This document shows positions 52,795 to 61,205 of a stretch of 64,000 nt of DNA, piece by piece. The stretch comes from Bordetella sp. FB-8 (lineage in GTDB: Bacteria; Pseudomonadota; Gammaproteobacteria; Burkholderiales; Burkholderiaceae_B), in assembly GCF_000382185.1 (NCBI RefSeq), contig NZ_KB907784.1:2682633-2746632 (forward strand), read 5' to 3'. A model generated the notes under the pieces. The model saw only the letters and a program-made list of their open reading frames with translations. It searched no databases and was not told where the DNA came from. Each line of letters begins with the position of its first letter. The first letter of the stretch is position 1. The position numbers and the translations under genes were made by a program.

Positions 52795-53952
52795 ATGCAT
52801 CACACTCTGGCCGGCATCGCAGGCGGACGCATACTCACCGGCAGCGGCCTGCAGGCCGGCGCCCTGGCCTTCGAACGGGGCCGCCTGGCGGCGGCGGGTT
52901 CGGGCGCGATGCTCGACGCGGGCGATCTGCTGGTCTTGCCCGGCATCGTCGATTTGCATGGCGATGCTTTCGAACGCGCCGTGATGCCGCGCCCCGGGGT
53001 TACCTTTCCCTATGACGTGGCCTTGCACGACGTGGACCGTCAACTGCTGGCCCATGGCATCACCACCGAGTTTCACGGTGTGACCCTTTCCTGGGAGGGC
53101 GGGCTGCGCGGCGTGCCCTATGCCCAGCGCATGTTCGACGTTCTGGCGGGCATGCAGCCCGAGCTGGGGGCGCACCACCATGTTCACCTGCGCTTCGAAA
53201 CCCACAATGTCGACGCGGTGGCCACGGCCCAGGAATGGATACGCCAGGGCTTGGTGCGCTTTCTGGCCTTCAACGACCACCTGCCGAGCATGGTCAAACG
53301 TCTGGGCGACGATCGCAAGCTGCTGCAATACGCCGAGCGTGCTGAGTGCGACCTCGACACTTTCCAGGCGCGCATCCGCCAGGCCATGCAGGCTTGCGAT
53401 CAGGTGGCCGACGCCATGCGCGAATTGGCCGCGACGGCGCGCGAGGCCGGGCTGCGCACCGCCTCGCACGACGATCCGGACGGTGCCACCCGGCGCTATT
53501 ACCATGCCATGGACTGCCGGGTAGCCGAGTTTCCGCTTACGCGCGAGGCTGCGCAGGTGGCCCGCGAACTGGGCGATCGCATCGTGTTCGGCGGACCGAA
53601 CGTCGTGCGCGGCCGCAGTCATACGAACGCGCCCGACGCCACCGAGATGATCCGCGCCGGCCTGTGCGACATTCTTACTTCCGACTACTACTACTGCGCG
53701 CCGCTGGCTGCCGCCATGCGCCTGGTGCGTGACGGCGTGCTTGCGTTGGAGCAGGCCTGGAACCTGGTATCGCGCAATCCGGCGCTGGCCGCCGGACTGG
53801 ATGACCGCGGCGTGCTGGCCGAAGGCATGGCGGCCGATCTTATCTTGGTCGACGACAGCAATCCCGCGCTGCCGCGCGTGTGCGCGGCGATCGTGAACGG
53901 CATCCTGTGCTACGCCAGCCGCCAGTTCCCCATCCTTGCGCGAGCGGCCTGA
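52795..53952 (+). CDS. phnM: Second PhnM-like diphosphatase
   Basis: 385 residues from the ATG at 52795 with GGAAGGAA upstream. It has the PhnM pattern but with variants: L-H-G-D-A-F-E-R-A-V-M-P-R-P-G, T-A-S-H-D-D-P-D-G and T-S-D-Y-Y-Y-C-A-P, clearly a different subfamily from the copy at 45949. Its neighbours (DUF1045 and phnN) suggest it acts on the same ribose phosphonate triphosphate or on a side product. Predicted cytoplasmic metal hydrolase. Confidence 0.92.
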   Translation: MHHTLAGIAGGRILTGSGLQAGALAFERGRLAAAGSGAMLDAGDLLVLPGIVDLHGDAFERAVMPRPGVTFPYDVALHDVDRQLLAHGITTEFHGVTLSWEGGLRGVPYAQRMFDVLAGMQPELGAHHHVHLRFETHNVDAVATAQEWIRQGLVRFLAFNDHLPSMVKRLGDDRKLLQYAERAECDLDTFQARIRQAMQACDQVADAMRELAATAREAGLRTASHDDPDGATRRYYHAMDCRVAEFPLTREAAQVARELGDRIVFGGPNVVRGRSHTNAPDATEMIRAGLCDILTSDYYYCAPLAAAMRLVRDGVLALEQAWNLVSRNPALAAGLDDRGVLAEGMAADLILVDDSNPALPRVCAAIVNGILCYASRQFPILARAA

Positions 53953-53969
53953 GGCGGGCGGTCCGGAAT

Positions 53970-54704
53970 ATGCCGCTTGCCTATCGCTACGCGCTCTATT
54001 TCGCGCCGCCCGCGCCTTGGCGCGAGGCGGGCAACGCATGGCTGGGCCGCTGCCCGCAGACCGGCGCGGCAATCGCGCCGGCCGCCGGCGCCGACCCGCG
54101 CCAGCCGGACTGGACCCGCGATCCGCGCCGCTATGGCTTGCATGCCACGCTCAAGCCGCCGTTTCGCCTGAAGGCTGGCACCGGCGTGCAGGGTCTGGAT
54201 CTTGCCGTGCGCGCATTGGCCGCGCGCACACGGCCCTTCGAGGCGTTCCTGCGGTGCTGCGAGCTGCGCGGTTTTCTGGCATGGTGCCTGGCTGACGACG
54301 CGCAAGCGCAGGCCAGCATGCGGGCGCTGGCAGGCCAGGCGGTGCGGTCGCTGGACGATTGGCGCGCACCGCCTTGCGCGGCCGAGCTGGAACGCCGCCG
54401 CAAGGCGCCGCTCGGTCCGGAACACGAAGCCATGCTGCGGCGCTGGGGCTACCCTTATGTCTTCGATCAATTCGTGTTCCACATCACCTTGTCGAACAAG
54501 CTGCAAGGGTCGCAGCTCGAAGACGCCGGACGGCAGATCCGGCTCATGAGCGAGCCGCTGCTGCGCGAACCCATGCCGGTAAGCTCCGTGAGTCTGTACG
54601 TGCAGCCCCAGGCACAGGCGCCTTTCCTGGTGGCGCGCCACTACGGTTTCGACGGCACGACGGCCGACGGCGCCGGCGCCGTTTATCTGGACGAAAGCGG
54701 GTGA
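53970..54704 (+). CDS. DUF1045 phosphonate-metabolism protein, 2H phosphoesterase-like
   Basis: 244 residues. Two H-x-T motifs in the right order, H58-A-T (in L-H-A-T-L-K-P-P-F) and H171-I-T (in F-H-I-T-L-S), are the signature of 2H phosphoesterases, which open cyclic or 2',3'-type phosphates. This family is typically encoded beside phnM and phnN. No PhnP is present in the window, so this protein could open the 1,2-cyclic phosphate formed by PhnJ. It starts 18 bases after phnM and its stop overlaps the GTG of phnN. Confidence 0.88.
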   Translation: MPLAYRYALYFAPPAPWREAGNAWLGRCPQTGAAIAPAAGADPRQPDWTRDPRRYGLHATLKPPFRLKAGTGVQGLDLAVRALAARTRPFEAFLRCCELRGFLAWCLADDAQAQASMRALAGQAVRSLDDWRAPPCAAELERRRKAPLGPEHEAMLRRWGYPYVFDQFVFHITLSNKLQGSQLEDAGRQIRLMSEPLLREPMPVSSVSLYVQPQAQAPFLVARHYGFDGTTADGAGAVYLDESG

Positions 54705-55294
54705 GCGGTCTGGGCGCTGGTCTGGTCTATCTGATGGGCGCTTCGGGCAGCGGCAAGGACACTTTGCTGAGTCTGGCGCAGACGAGGCTAACCGGTGCGG
54801 ATCGCATCGCGGTGGCGCGGCGGGTCATAACCCGGCCCGGCAGCGTCCATGAAGCCAGCCTGGAAGTGACCGAAGCGCAGTTCGAGCAGATGAACCAGGC
54901 AGGCCGCTTCGCCATGCAGTGGAGCAGTCATGGACTGCGTTACGGCATCGGCGTCGAAATCGACGCGTGGCTTGCCCAGGGGCAGGTGGTGATCGTCAAC
55001 GGCTCGCGCGGCTATCTGCCGCAGGCGCTGGCACGCTATCCGGCCATATCGGCCGTGCAAATCCATGTCGACCGCAATGTGCTGGCGCAGCGCCTGGCGT
55101 CTCGTGGCCGTGAGACGCCGGAGCAAATATCCCGACGCCTGGCGCAGGCGGTGCCGGATGGCGAACTGAACGTGCCGCCGCCGGGCACGCTGCACGGGCT
55201 GGACAACAATGCGGCGCCCGACGCGGCGGCGCAACGCCTGCTGGATATCGCGCATGCCTTGCTGAACCCCTCCCTGCGCAATCACGTCGACTAG
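54701..55294 (+). CDS. phnN: Ribose 1,5-bisphosphokinase PhnN
   Basis: 197 residues from a GTG at 54701 that overlaps the preceding stop (GTGA). The guanylate-kinase-like P-loop G-A-S-G-S-G-K-D-T starts about residue 14, then R-V-I-T-R-P and W-x-x-H-G-L-R-Y-G-I. PhnN makes phosphoribosyl diphosphate from ribose 1,5-bisphosphate, the last step returning the sugar from C-P lyase. Normal length. Confidence 0.94.
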   Translation: MSGLGAGLVYLMGASGSGKDTLLSLAQTRLTGADRIAVARRVITRPGSVHEASLEVTEAQFEQMNQAGRFAMQWSSHGLRYGIGVEIDAWLAQGQVVIVNGSRGYLPQALARYPAISAVQIHVDRNVLAQRLASRGRETPEQISRRLAQAVPDGELNVPPPGTLHGLDNNAAPDAAAQRLLDIAHALLNPSLRNHVD

Positions 55295-55343
55295 GATGCG
55301 CCGATTGGCCGTGCATGGGCGGCCTCTGGCCGCCCATGTCCAT

Positions 55344-55904
55344 TCAAGCCCTGCGCAGCCTTTCCACCATGGGCAGGTAGTGCGACAGCGGTGGCGTTGC
55401 GGCCTGCACGTCCTTGGCCAGATCGTCGTAGCGGCGCAGGCGCAAGGCCGCCTCGGCATGCGGCTGCGCAATGAATGCCTCGGCGCCAGCGTCGTCGAAA
55501 GAACCGCCTTGCAATGCCAGGCTGTTTTTCGAGGCCTGCGACAAGGTGTCGTAATAGGCAGCGTCCACGGCGCATAGATAGCGCTTGGCCGCCACATGCA
55601 GGCGTATGGGCTCGGTGACCTCGGGCCCCATCAGCGTGGCCAGCGCCGAGGCGCCGACTTCCTGGTGCCTCATGTCCTGCGTCTGGCTCGACGCCTGCAG
55701 CAGGTGGCCCAGGTCGTGCAGCAGGGCGGCGGCGATGAGCGCGGGTTCTTCGCCGGCCTGTTCGGCAAGGTGGGCGCACTGCAGCGCGTGCTGCGTCTGG
55801 GTAACGTCTTCCGATCCGTAGAAGGCCGTGCCGTAACCGTCGAAAAGCGCCTTGATCCGATCCAGGGTGATGGCCTGGTCTTGCATGTCGATGACCTCGT
55901 TCAT
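55344..55904 (-). CDS. HD-domain diiron oxygenase homologue of phosphonate operons (PhnZ-like)
   Basis: 186 residues; GGAGGG lies directly before the ATG. It belongs to the phosphonate-operon HD family (TIGR03276/PhnZ type). All residues expected for a PhnZ-type mixed-valence diiron site can be picked out: Y29-x-x-E32 (substrate gate), H39, H63-D64, H80, H103 and D160 or D161. L-L-H-D-L-G-H-L-L and A-A-K-R-Y-L-C-A are typical. PhnZ oxidatively splits 1-hydroxy-2-aminoethylphosphonate to glycine and phosphate; no PhnY is present to make that substrate, so the true substrate is uncertain. Divergent from the FAD oxidoreductase. Confidence 0.88.
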   Translation of the reverse strand: MNEVIDMQDQAITLDRIKALFDGYGTAFYGSEDVTQTQHALQCAHLAEQAGEEPALIAAALLHDLGHLLQASSQTQDMRHQEVGASALATLMGPEVTEPIRLHVAAKRYLCAVDAAYYDTLSQASKNSLALQGGSFDDAGAEAFIAQPHAEAALRLRRYDDLAKDVQAATPPLSHYLPMVERLRRA

Positions 55905-55972
55905 AGTCCCTCCGATCCTAGTTTCCAAGCTCCAGTATGCAGGGACGAGATGACCAGGCCGTGAAGAGGCGC

Positions 55973-56004
55973 TGTCATCGAACCGAAAGACGCGTGTCAT
56001 TGAA
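55973..56004. promoter_or_regulatory. Direct repeats spaced two helical turns
   Basis: TGTCATCGAA (55973-55982) and TGTCATTGAA (55995-56004) repeat with a 22-base start-to-start distance in the divergent region between the HD gene and the FAD oxidoreductase. Such spacing suits an activator binding one DNA face. No regulator gene is next to this pair. Confidence 0.35.
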
Positions 56005-56096
56005 GCTACATATAACGCATATAAAGTTCCGCCCAGCGATTCATTGCGTGTCGATATATGGCATCGATACCGATGAGCGTCAAGCCGGAGGCGTGT

Positions 56097-57224
56097 GTGG
56101 AAAGCAAGTTTGATGTCGTTGTTGTCGGAGCGGGAATCGTCGGGCTTTCGACGGCGCTCGCCGCGGCGAAGAAGGGCAAGCGCGTCGCCGTGCTGGACCG
56201 CAGCGCCCGGGCCACCGGCGCGTCCATCCGCAATTTCGGCTTCGTCACGATAACGGGTCAGCAGGCCGGCGAACACTGGGCGCGCGCCCTGCGCAGCCGC
56301 GACATCTGGCTGCAGGTGGTCGAGCAGACCGGCATCGATGTGGTCCACCGCGGCCTGTTGCTGCCTGCCCGGCGCAGCGAAGCCGCGCAGGTGCTGCATG
56401 CGTTTCACGCTACGCCCATGGGGCAGGCCTGCCGGATGGTGACTCGCGAGGAAGCGGCACAGATGGTGCCTGCACTGCGCACGGACGGCGTGCGAGAAAT
56501 TCTCTACAGCCCGCATGAAATCCGCGTGGAGTCCGTCCAGGCGATCCCCAGGATCGCCGCGTGGCTCGCCGAAAGGCACGGGGTCTCGTTTCAATGGAGC
56601 ACGGCCGTCCATGCGATCGAGGACCATTGCGTTCATACCAGCCGCGGCGCCGTCCAGGCCGATTCCATCGTGGTGTGCCCGGGAGACGACCTGTCCACGC
56701 TCTTTCCCGAGCGGATCGGGCTGTACGGGCTGAAGATATGCACGCTGCAGATGCTGCGGCTCGCGGTCGACGGCGCGCAGGTGCGGCTGGGCGCCGCGGT
56801 GATGTCCGACATGAGCCTGGCGCGCTACGAAGGCTTCGATGCCTTGCCCGAGGCCCGCGCGTTGGCCCGCAAGCTGGATGAACAAGAGCGCGAGAGCCGC
56901 GAAGCAGGCATTCATTTGATCGTAGTCCAGTCGGCGGACGGCTCGCTGGTCGTGGGCGACAGCCATGTCTATGGCGCGAGCCAGGAGCCGTTCGCGCAAA
57001 CCCGTTTCGACGAACTGATACTTGACGAGTTTGACCGGGTTTTCGATCTGCCGCGGCGTAAGGTCGTGCAGCGCTGGGTCGGCTCCTACGTTTCGGCCAG
57101 CGACCGCACGGTGCTCGTGGACCAGCCGGCCGATCACATCCGTCTCGTCATGGTGACGGGAGGAACCGGTGCCTCGACTGGCTTCGCGCTGGGCGAGCAA
57201 GTCGTGGCCGAGTTGTATTCGTGA
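56097..57224 (+). CDS. FAD-dependent oxidoreductase of phosphonate operons (TIGR03364-type)
   Basis: 375 residues from the GTG at 56097, which has GGAGG 5-6 bases upstream; ATGs at 56058 and 56073 lack any ribosome site. DAO-fold flavoprotein: V-V-V-V-G-A-G-I-V-G-L-S at the N-terminus and V-M-V-T-G-G-T-G-A-S-T-G-F at the C-terminus. This group occurs with phnX and has been proposed to replace transaminase PhnW by oxidising aminoethylphosphonate or its N-methyl form to phosphonoacetaldehyde. That fits here, as phnX follows and phnW is absent. Substrate is inferred. Confidence 0.88.
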   Translation: MESKFDVVVVGAGIVGLSTALAAAKKGKRVAVLDRSARATGASIRNFGFVTITGQQAGEHWARALRSRDIWLQVVEQTGIDVVHRGLLLPARRSEAAQVLHAFHATPMGQACRMVTREEAAQMVPALRTDGVREILYSPHEIRVESVQAIPRIAAWLAERHGVSFQWSTAVHAIEDHCVHTSRGAVQADSIVVCPGDDLSTLFPERIGLYGLKICTLQMLRLAVDGAQVRLGAAVMSDMSLARYEGFDALPEARALARKLDEQERESREAGIHLIVVQSADGSLVVGDSHVYGASQEPFAQTRFDELILDEFDRVFDLPRRKVVQRWVGSYVSASDRTVLVDQPADHIRLVMVTGGTGASTGFALGEQVVAELYS

Positions 57225-57256
57225 AATCACTGCAAGAGAAAAAGGCTCAGGCAGGC

Positions 57257-58060
57257 ATGGAAAAGCTAAGTGCGGTCGTCTTCGACTGGGCCGGGACCGT
57301 GATGGATTTCGGTTCCTTCGCGCCCATGGGCGTCTTTGTCGAGGCCTTCAGGCAATTCGGTGTCGACGCCTCGATAGCCGAGGCCCGCGAACCGATGGGC
57401 CGGCCCAAGTGGGACCACATCGATGCCATGCTCAAAATCCCACGCATCCGCGAGGCCTGGACGGCGCGGCATGGCAGGCAGCCCCAGCCGGCCGACGTCG
57501 ACGACATCTATCGCGTCTTCGTGCCCATGAATGAAGAAGTCGTGCACCGCTACGCGAATCTGATTCCCGGCGCGCGTGAGACCGCCCAGGCGCTGCGCGC
57601 CCGCGGTCTGAAGATCGGCTCGACCACAGGCTATACGCGCTCGATCATGGCGCGCGTGCTGCCGCTTGCCAAAGAGCAGGGCTACGAGGTCGACAACCTC
57701 GTGTGCGCCGGCGATCTGCCCGAAGGCCGGCCGACGCCGATGAATATGTACAAGTGCTTTCTCGATCTGGGTGTGTGGCCTGCCCACGCGGTGGTCAAGG
57801 TCGACGATACCGGCGTGGGCATCGAAGAGGGTGCGCGCGCCGGATGCTGGACCGTGGGCGTGGCATTGAGCGGCAACGAGGCCGGCCTGACCGCGGACGA
57901 GGTTCGGCAGGCCGATCCGGCCGCGCTGGACGCGGTGCGCCGCAGGGCGGCGCTGGCCCTGCAGGCGCACGGCGCGCATTACGTGATCGACACGGTGGCG
58001 GATCTGATGCCCGTCATCGACGATATTGAACGCAAATTGGCGCAGGGTCTGCGTCCATGA
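57257..58060 (+). CDS. phnX: Phosphonoacetaldehyde hydrolase PhnX
   Basis: 267 residues from the ATG at 57257; a GTG at 57221 overlapping the previous stop is an alternative. HAD superfamily: nucleophile D10 in F-D10-W-A-G-T, the Schiff-base lysine K51 in G-R-P-K-W-D-H-I, and V-D-D-T near the end. It turns phosphonoacetaldehyde into acetaldehyde and phosphate. It is followed after 20 bases by the phnSTUV importer genes. Confidence 0.95.
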   Translation: MEKLSAVVFDWAGTVMDFGSFAPMGVFVEAFRQFGVDASIAEAREPMGRPKWDHIDAMLKIPRIREAWTARHGRQPQPADVDDIYRVFVPMNEEVVHRYANLIPGARETAQALRARGLKIGSTTGYTRSIMARVLPLAKEQGYEVDNLVCAGDLPEGRPTPMNMYKCFLDLGVWPAHAVVKVDDTGVGIEEGARAGCWTVGVALSGNEAGLTADEVRQADPAALDAVRRRAALALQAHGAHYVIDTVADLMPVIDDIERKLAQGLRP

Positions 58061-58080
58061 ATTACTCAACGAGGTATTAC

Positions 58081-59124
58081 ATGAAAACCGATCGCATGCA
58101 GGGCAAGATAAAAGTATTGGCGGCGGGCGTGTTCTGTGCGCTCGCTTCGATGGCGGCCCTGCCGGCCTGGGCCGACGCGGGCGTCGTCACGGTCTATTCG
58201 GCCGACGGCCTGCACGACGGCAAGGGCAGCTGGTACGAAACCGAATTCGCCCAATTCACGAAAGAAACCGGCATCAAGGTTCAATACGTCGAAGGCGGTT
58301 CGGGCGTCGTGGTCGAGCGCTTGATCAAGGAAAAATCCAACCCGCAGGCCGATGTCCTGGTGACCTTGCCGCCATTCATCCAGCGCGCGCAGGCCCAGGG
58401 CCTGCTGCAGAAGTTCCGTCCCACGGACGCGGCGCGCATCGAAGGCGGCACCGATAGCTACCAGCCGCTGGTCAACAACTACACAAATTTCATCTACAAC
58501 GCCTCTGCGATCAAGCAAGCGCCCAAGACCTTTGCCGATCTGCTCGATCCCAAATTCAAGGGCAAGATCCAGTACTCGACACCCGGACAGGCCGGCGACG
58601 GCACTGCCGTGATGCTGCTGGTCAACCACGCATTCGGCGGCAAGGACGCCGGCTTTGAATACCTCAAGAAGCTGCAGGACAACAATGTCGGTCCGTCCGC
58701 TTCCACCGGAAAGCTGACCGCGCTGGTCAACAAGTCGGAGCTGTACGTGGCCAATGGCGATCTGCAGATGAACATGGTGCAGATGAAAGACAACCCGAAC
58801 ATCCGCGTGTTCTGGCCCGCGGGTCCGGACGGCGTGCGCACGGCCATGTCCCTGCCGTACTACGTCGGCCTGGTGAACGGCGCGCCTGATTCGAACAACG
58901 GCAAAAAGCTGATCGAGTTTCTGCTTTCCAAGAAAGCGCAGTCCACGGTTTCGTCGGTTGCCTACGGCCTGCCGGTGCGCAAGGACGTGACTCCGACCGA
59001 TGCCAACTACAAGAGCTTTCACGCCGCAATGCAGGGTGTGAAGATCTGGACGCCGGACTGGAACAGTGTGCTGCAGGACCTCACCGCTGACGTTGCGCGC
59101 TGGCGCCAGGTCACGGGGAGCTGA
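58081..59124 (+). CDS. phnS: 2-Aminoethylphosphonate-type ABC binding protein PhnS
   Basis: 347 residues from the ATG at 58081 with GAGG upstream (an ATG at 58057 overlaps the phnX stop). Signal peptide to about residue 32 (K-T-D-R start, A-L-P-A-W-A-D). The mature iron/AEP-type fold begins [15 protein letters not shown] and has [11 protein letters not shown]. Periplasmic receptor of the PhnSTUV importer encoded next. Confidence 0.92.
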   Translation: MKTDRMQGKIKVLAAGVFCALASMAALPAWADAGVVTVYSADGLHDGKGSWYETEFAQFTKETGIKVQYVEGGSGVVVERLIKEKSNPQADVLVTLPPFIQRAQAQGLLQKFRPTDAARIEGGTDSYQPLVNNYTNFIYNASAIKQAPKTFADLLDPKFKGKIQYSTPGQAGDGTAVMLLVNHAFGGKDAGFEYLKKLQDNNVGPSASTGKLTALVNKSELYVANGDLQMNMVQMKDNPNIRVFWPAGPDGVRTAMSLPYYVGLVNGAPDSNNGKKLIEFLLSKKAQSTVSSVAYGLPVRKDVTPTDANYKSFHAAMQGVKIWTPDWNSVLQDLTADVARWRQVTGS

Positions 59125-59125
59125 T

Positions 59126-60352
59126 GTGACGAGCCCCACGCTTGCCCGCTTCGCGCCTTGCCAGGAAAGCGCGTCGGCGCCCTGGACGCTGTCCGGCGGC
59201 ATCGACGCGGCCGATTCGGCCGTCGTTTCTGCCGGTTCCCTCAAGGGTGCGCAGGCCTCGCGCGACGCGATCGGCGGTTCGTCCGTTTCCTTCGAGCAGG
59301 TGAGCGTGGCTTATCGCGGCAACGTGGTGCTCAAGCCGCTGGACCTGAAGATTGAGGCCGGCGAGTTCCTCGCGCTGATCGGGCCGTCCGGATCGGGCAA
59401 GACGACCGCGCTGCGGGCCGTCGCCGGATTCGTGCGGCCGGCCAGCGGACGCATACGCATCGGCGAGGTCGATGTCACCGACCTGCCTCCCTACGAGCGC
59501 GGCCTGGGTATGGCCGTGCAAAATTACGCCCTGTTCCCGCACATGCGCGTGGAACAGAACGTGGCCTTCGGCCTGAAGGCGCAGCGCGTCGAGAAGCCGC
59601 TGATCGCCGAACGCGTGAAGGAAGCGCTGCGCATCGTCGGCATGACGCAATACGCCGGTCGCTATCCGCGCGAGCTCTCCGGCGGCCAGCAGCAGCGCGT
59701 GGCCATCGCGCGCGCGCTGGCGGTGCGCCCGCGCGTGCTGCTGCTGGACGAGCCGCTCTCGGCGCTGGACGCCCAGATCCGCCGCAGCATGGTCGAGGAA
59801 CTGGCCCGCCTGCACCGCGAGTTGCCGCACCTGACCGTGCTGTATGTGACGCACGACCAGAGCGAGGCGCTGACGCTGGCCGACCGGATTGCGATCATGC
59901 GCGACGGCCAGGTGAGCGCGCACGGCCAGACCATGCAGCTCTACCACCGTCCGCCGAACCGCTTCGCCGCCGAATTCCTGGGCCGCGCAAATCTGATGCC
60001 GGCCGTGGTCGAGGCGCCGGTCAATGCGACCGGGGTCGCCCGGGTGCGGGTCGGCTCGTTCTCGATACAGGCCAGCAGCGGCGAGGTCGCACCGGGCGCG
60101 CGGCGCCTGCTGTGTGTGCGTCCGCAGAATATGACGCTGCAACGCGGCGACTCCGACCACAATACCCTGACCGGCATCCTGCGGTCGGTGCACTGGCAGG
60201 GGGAACTCACGCACATCGCGCTGGATGTCGAGGACATCCCGGTGCGCGTGGTGCTGACGCGGCCGATCGCGCTGCCGCAGACAGGCGGTCGCATGGACAT
60301 CCACTTTTCCGCCGACGACGCGAGCCTGATTCCGGATGAGGCGCATGCCTGA
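59126..60352 (+). CDS. phnT: 2-Aminoethylphosphonate-type ABC ATP-binding protein PhnT
   Basis: 408 residues from the GTG at 59126 (GGGGAG upstream), 1 base after phnS. A roughly 50-residue N-extension precedes the ATPase: Walker A G-P-S-G-S-G-K-T-T, signature L-S-G-G-Q-Q-Q-R, Walker B V-L-L-L-D-E-P, H-loop V-T-H-D-Q-S. A C-terminal TOBE domain follows. The long N-terminal tail is unusual for this family; a start inside it is possible but no better site is seen. Confidence 0.92.
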   Translation: MTSPTLARFAPCQESASAPWTLSGGIDAADSAVVSAGSLKGAQASRDAIGGSSVSFEQVSVAYRGNVVLKPLDLKIEAGEFLALIGPSGSGKTTALRAVAGFVRPASGRIRIGEVDVTDLPPYERGLGMAVQNYALFPHMRVEQNVAFGLKAQRVEKPLIAERVKEALRIVGMTQYAGRYPRELSGGQQQRVAIARALAVRPRVLLLDEPLSALDAQIRRSMVEELARLHRELPHLTVLYVTHDQSEALTLADRIAIMRDGQVSAHGQTMQLYHRPPNRFAAEFLGRANLMPAVVEAPVNATGVARVRVGSFSIQASSGEVAPGARRLLCVRPQNMTLQRGDSDHNTLTGILRSVHWQGELTHIALDVEDIPVRVVLTRPIALPQTGGRMDIHFSADDASLIPDEAHA

Positions 60353-61202
60353 AATCCTGGCTATGCGCCTGCGCGCAACGCCCCACCTGCGCAACGCCGG
60401 ATGGGTCGCGGTGCCCATACTGGTCATTGCATGCCTGTTTTTCTATCCCTTGGCGCTGATCGCGCGTCAGGCTTTTACCGACGATTCGGGAGCGGTGGCG
60501 ATCCGGCCGTTCTTCGATGTGCTGCATTCCAGGTACTTCGGGCATGCGCTTCTGAACACGATCGAGATCGCCACATCGGCGACCGCCGGGTGCCTCGTGC
60601 TCGGCCTGGCGCTTGCGCTGATCCTGACCTTCGTGCCTTTTCCCGGATGCGTCCTGGTCGCGCGCCTGATCGACACCTTCATTGCCTTGCCCACTTTTCT
60701 GGTCACCCTGGCCTTTACCTTCATCTACGGATCGGCGGGCATCCTGAACAGCCTGCTGCAGCAGCATTTCGGCTTCGCTCAGCCTCCCGTGCAGTTTCTC
60801 TATTCGGCGTGGGGTGTGGTGCTCGCCGAAATCACGGTCTACCTGCCTTTCGTGCTGCGGCCCCTGCTCGCCAGTCTTTCACTGATGGACCCGGGCCAGA
60901 TCGAGGTGGCGAGCACCCTGGGTGCGCGGCCGTGGCAGATCATCCGCCAGGTCATCCTGCCCGCGGCATTTCCGGCGCTGATCGCCGGTGGCAGCCTCTG
61001 CCTGCTGCTCACGATCAACGAGTTCGGCGTCGTGCTGTTCATCGGCGCCAAGGGTGTGACGACGCTGCCGTTGTTGATCTACAGCAAGGCAATCCAGGAA
61101 TCGGATTACCAGTCCGCCTGCGTCATTGCCGTGGTCAATATTGTGCTTTCGCTCGGATTGTTCGGCCTTTACCGCGCCGCCGCGCGCCGCCTGGGAGCCT
61201 GA
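60345..61202 (+). CDS. phnU: 2-Aminoethylphosphonate-type ABC permease PhnU
   Basis: 285 residues from the ATG at 60345, overlapping phnT by 8 bases, with GAGG upstream (an ATG 9 bases earlier is possible). Six hydrophobic segments and the EAA loop near V-A-S-T-L-G-A-R-P-W-Q-I-I-R-Q-V-I-L-P are typical of binding-protein-dependent permeases. First of the two permease subunits. Confidence 0.93.
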   Translation: MPEILAMRLRATPHLRNAGWVAVPILVIACLFFYPLALIARQAFTDDSGAVAIRPFFDVLHSRYFGHALLNTIEIATSATAGCLVLGLALALILTFVPFPGCVLVARLIDTFIALPTFLVTLAFTFIYGSAGILNSLLQQHFGFAQPPVQFLYSAWGVVLAEITVYLPFVLRPLLASLSLMDPGQIEVASTLGARPWQIIRQVILPAAFPALIAGGSLCLLLTINEFGVVLFIGAKGVTTLPLLIYSKAIQESDYQSACVIAVVNIVLSLGLFGLYRAAARRLGA

Positions 61203-61205
61203 GCC

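Noticed and set aside
55344..57230. A 628-codon minus-strand frame extending the HD protein upstream
   Set aside because: The extension is antisense to the FAD oxidoreductase, and GGAGGG sits directly before the ATG at 55904.
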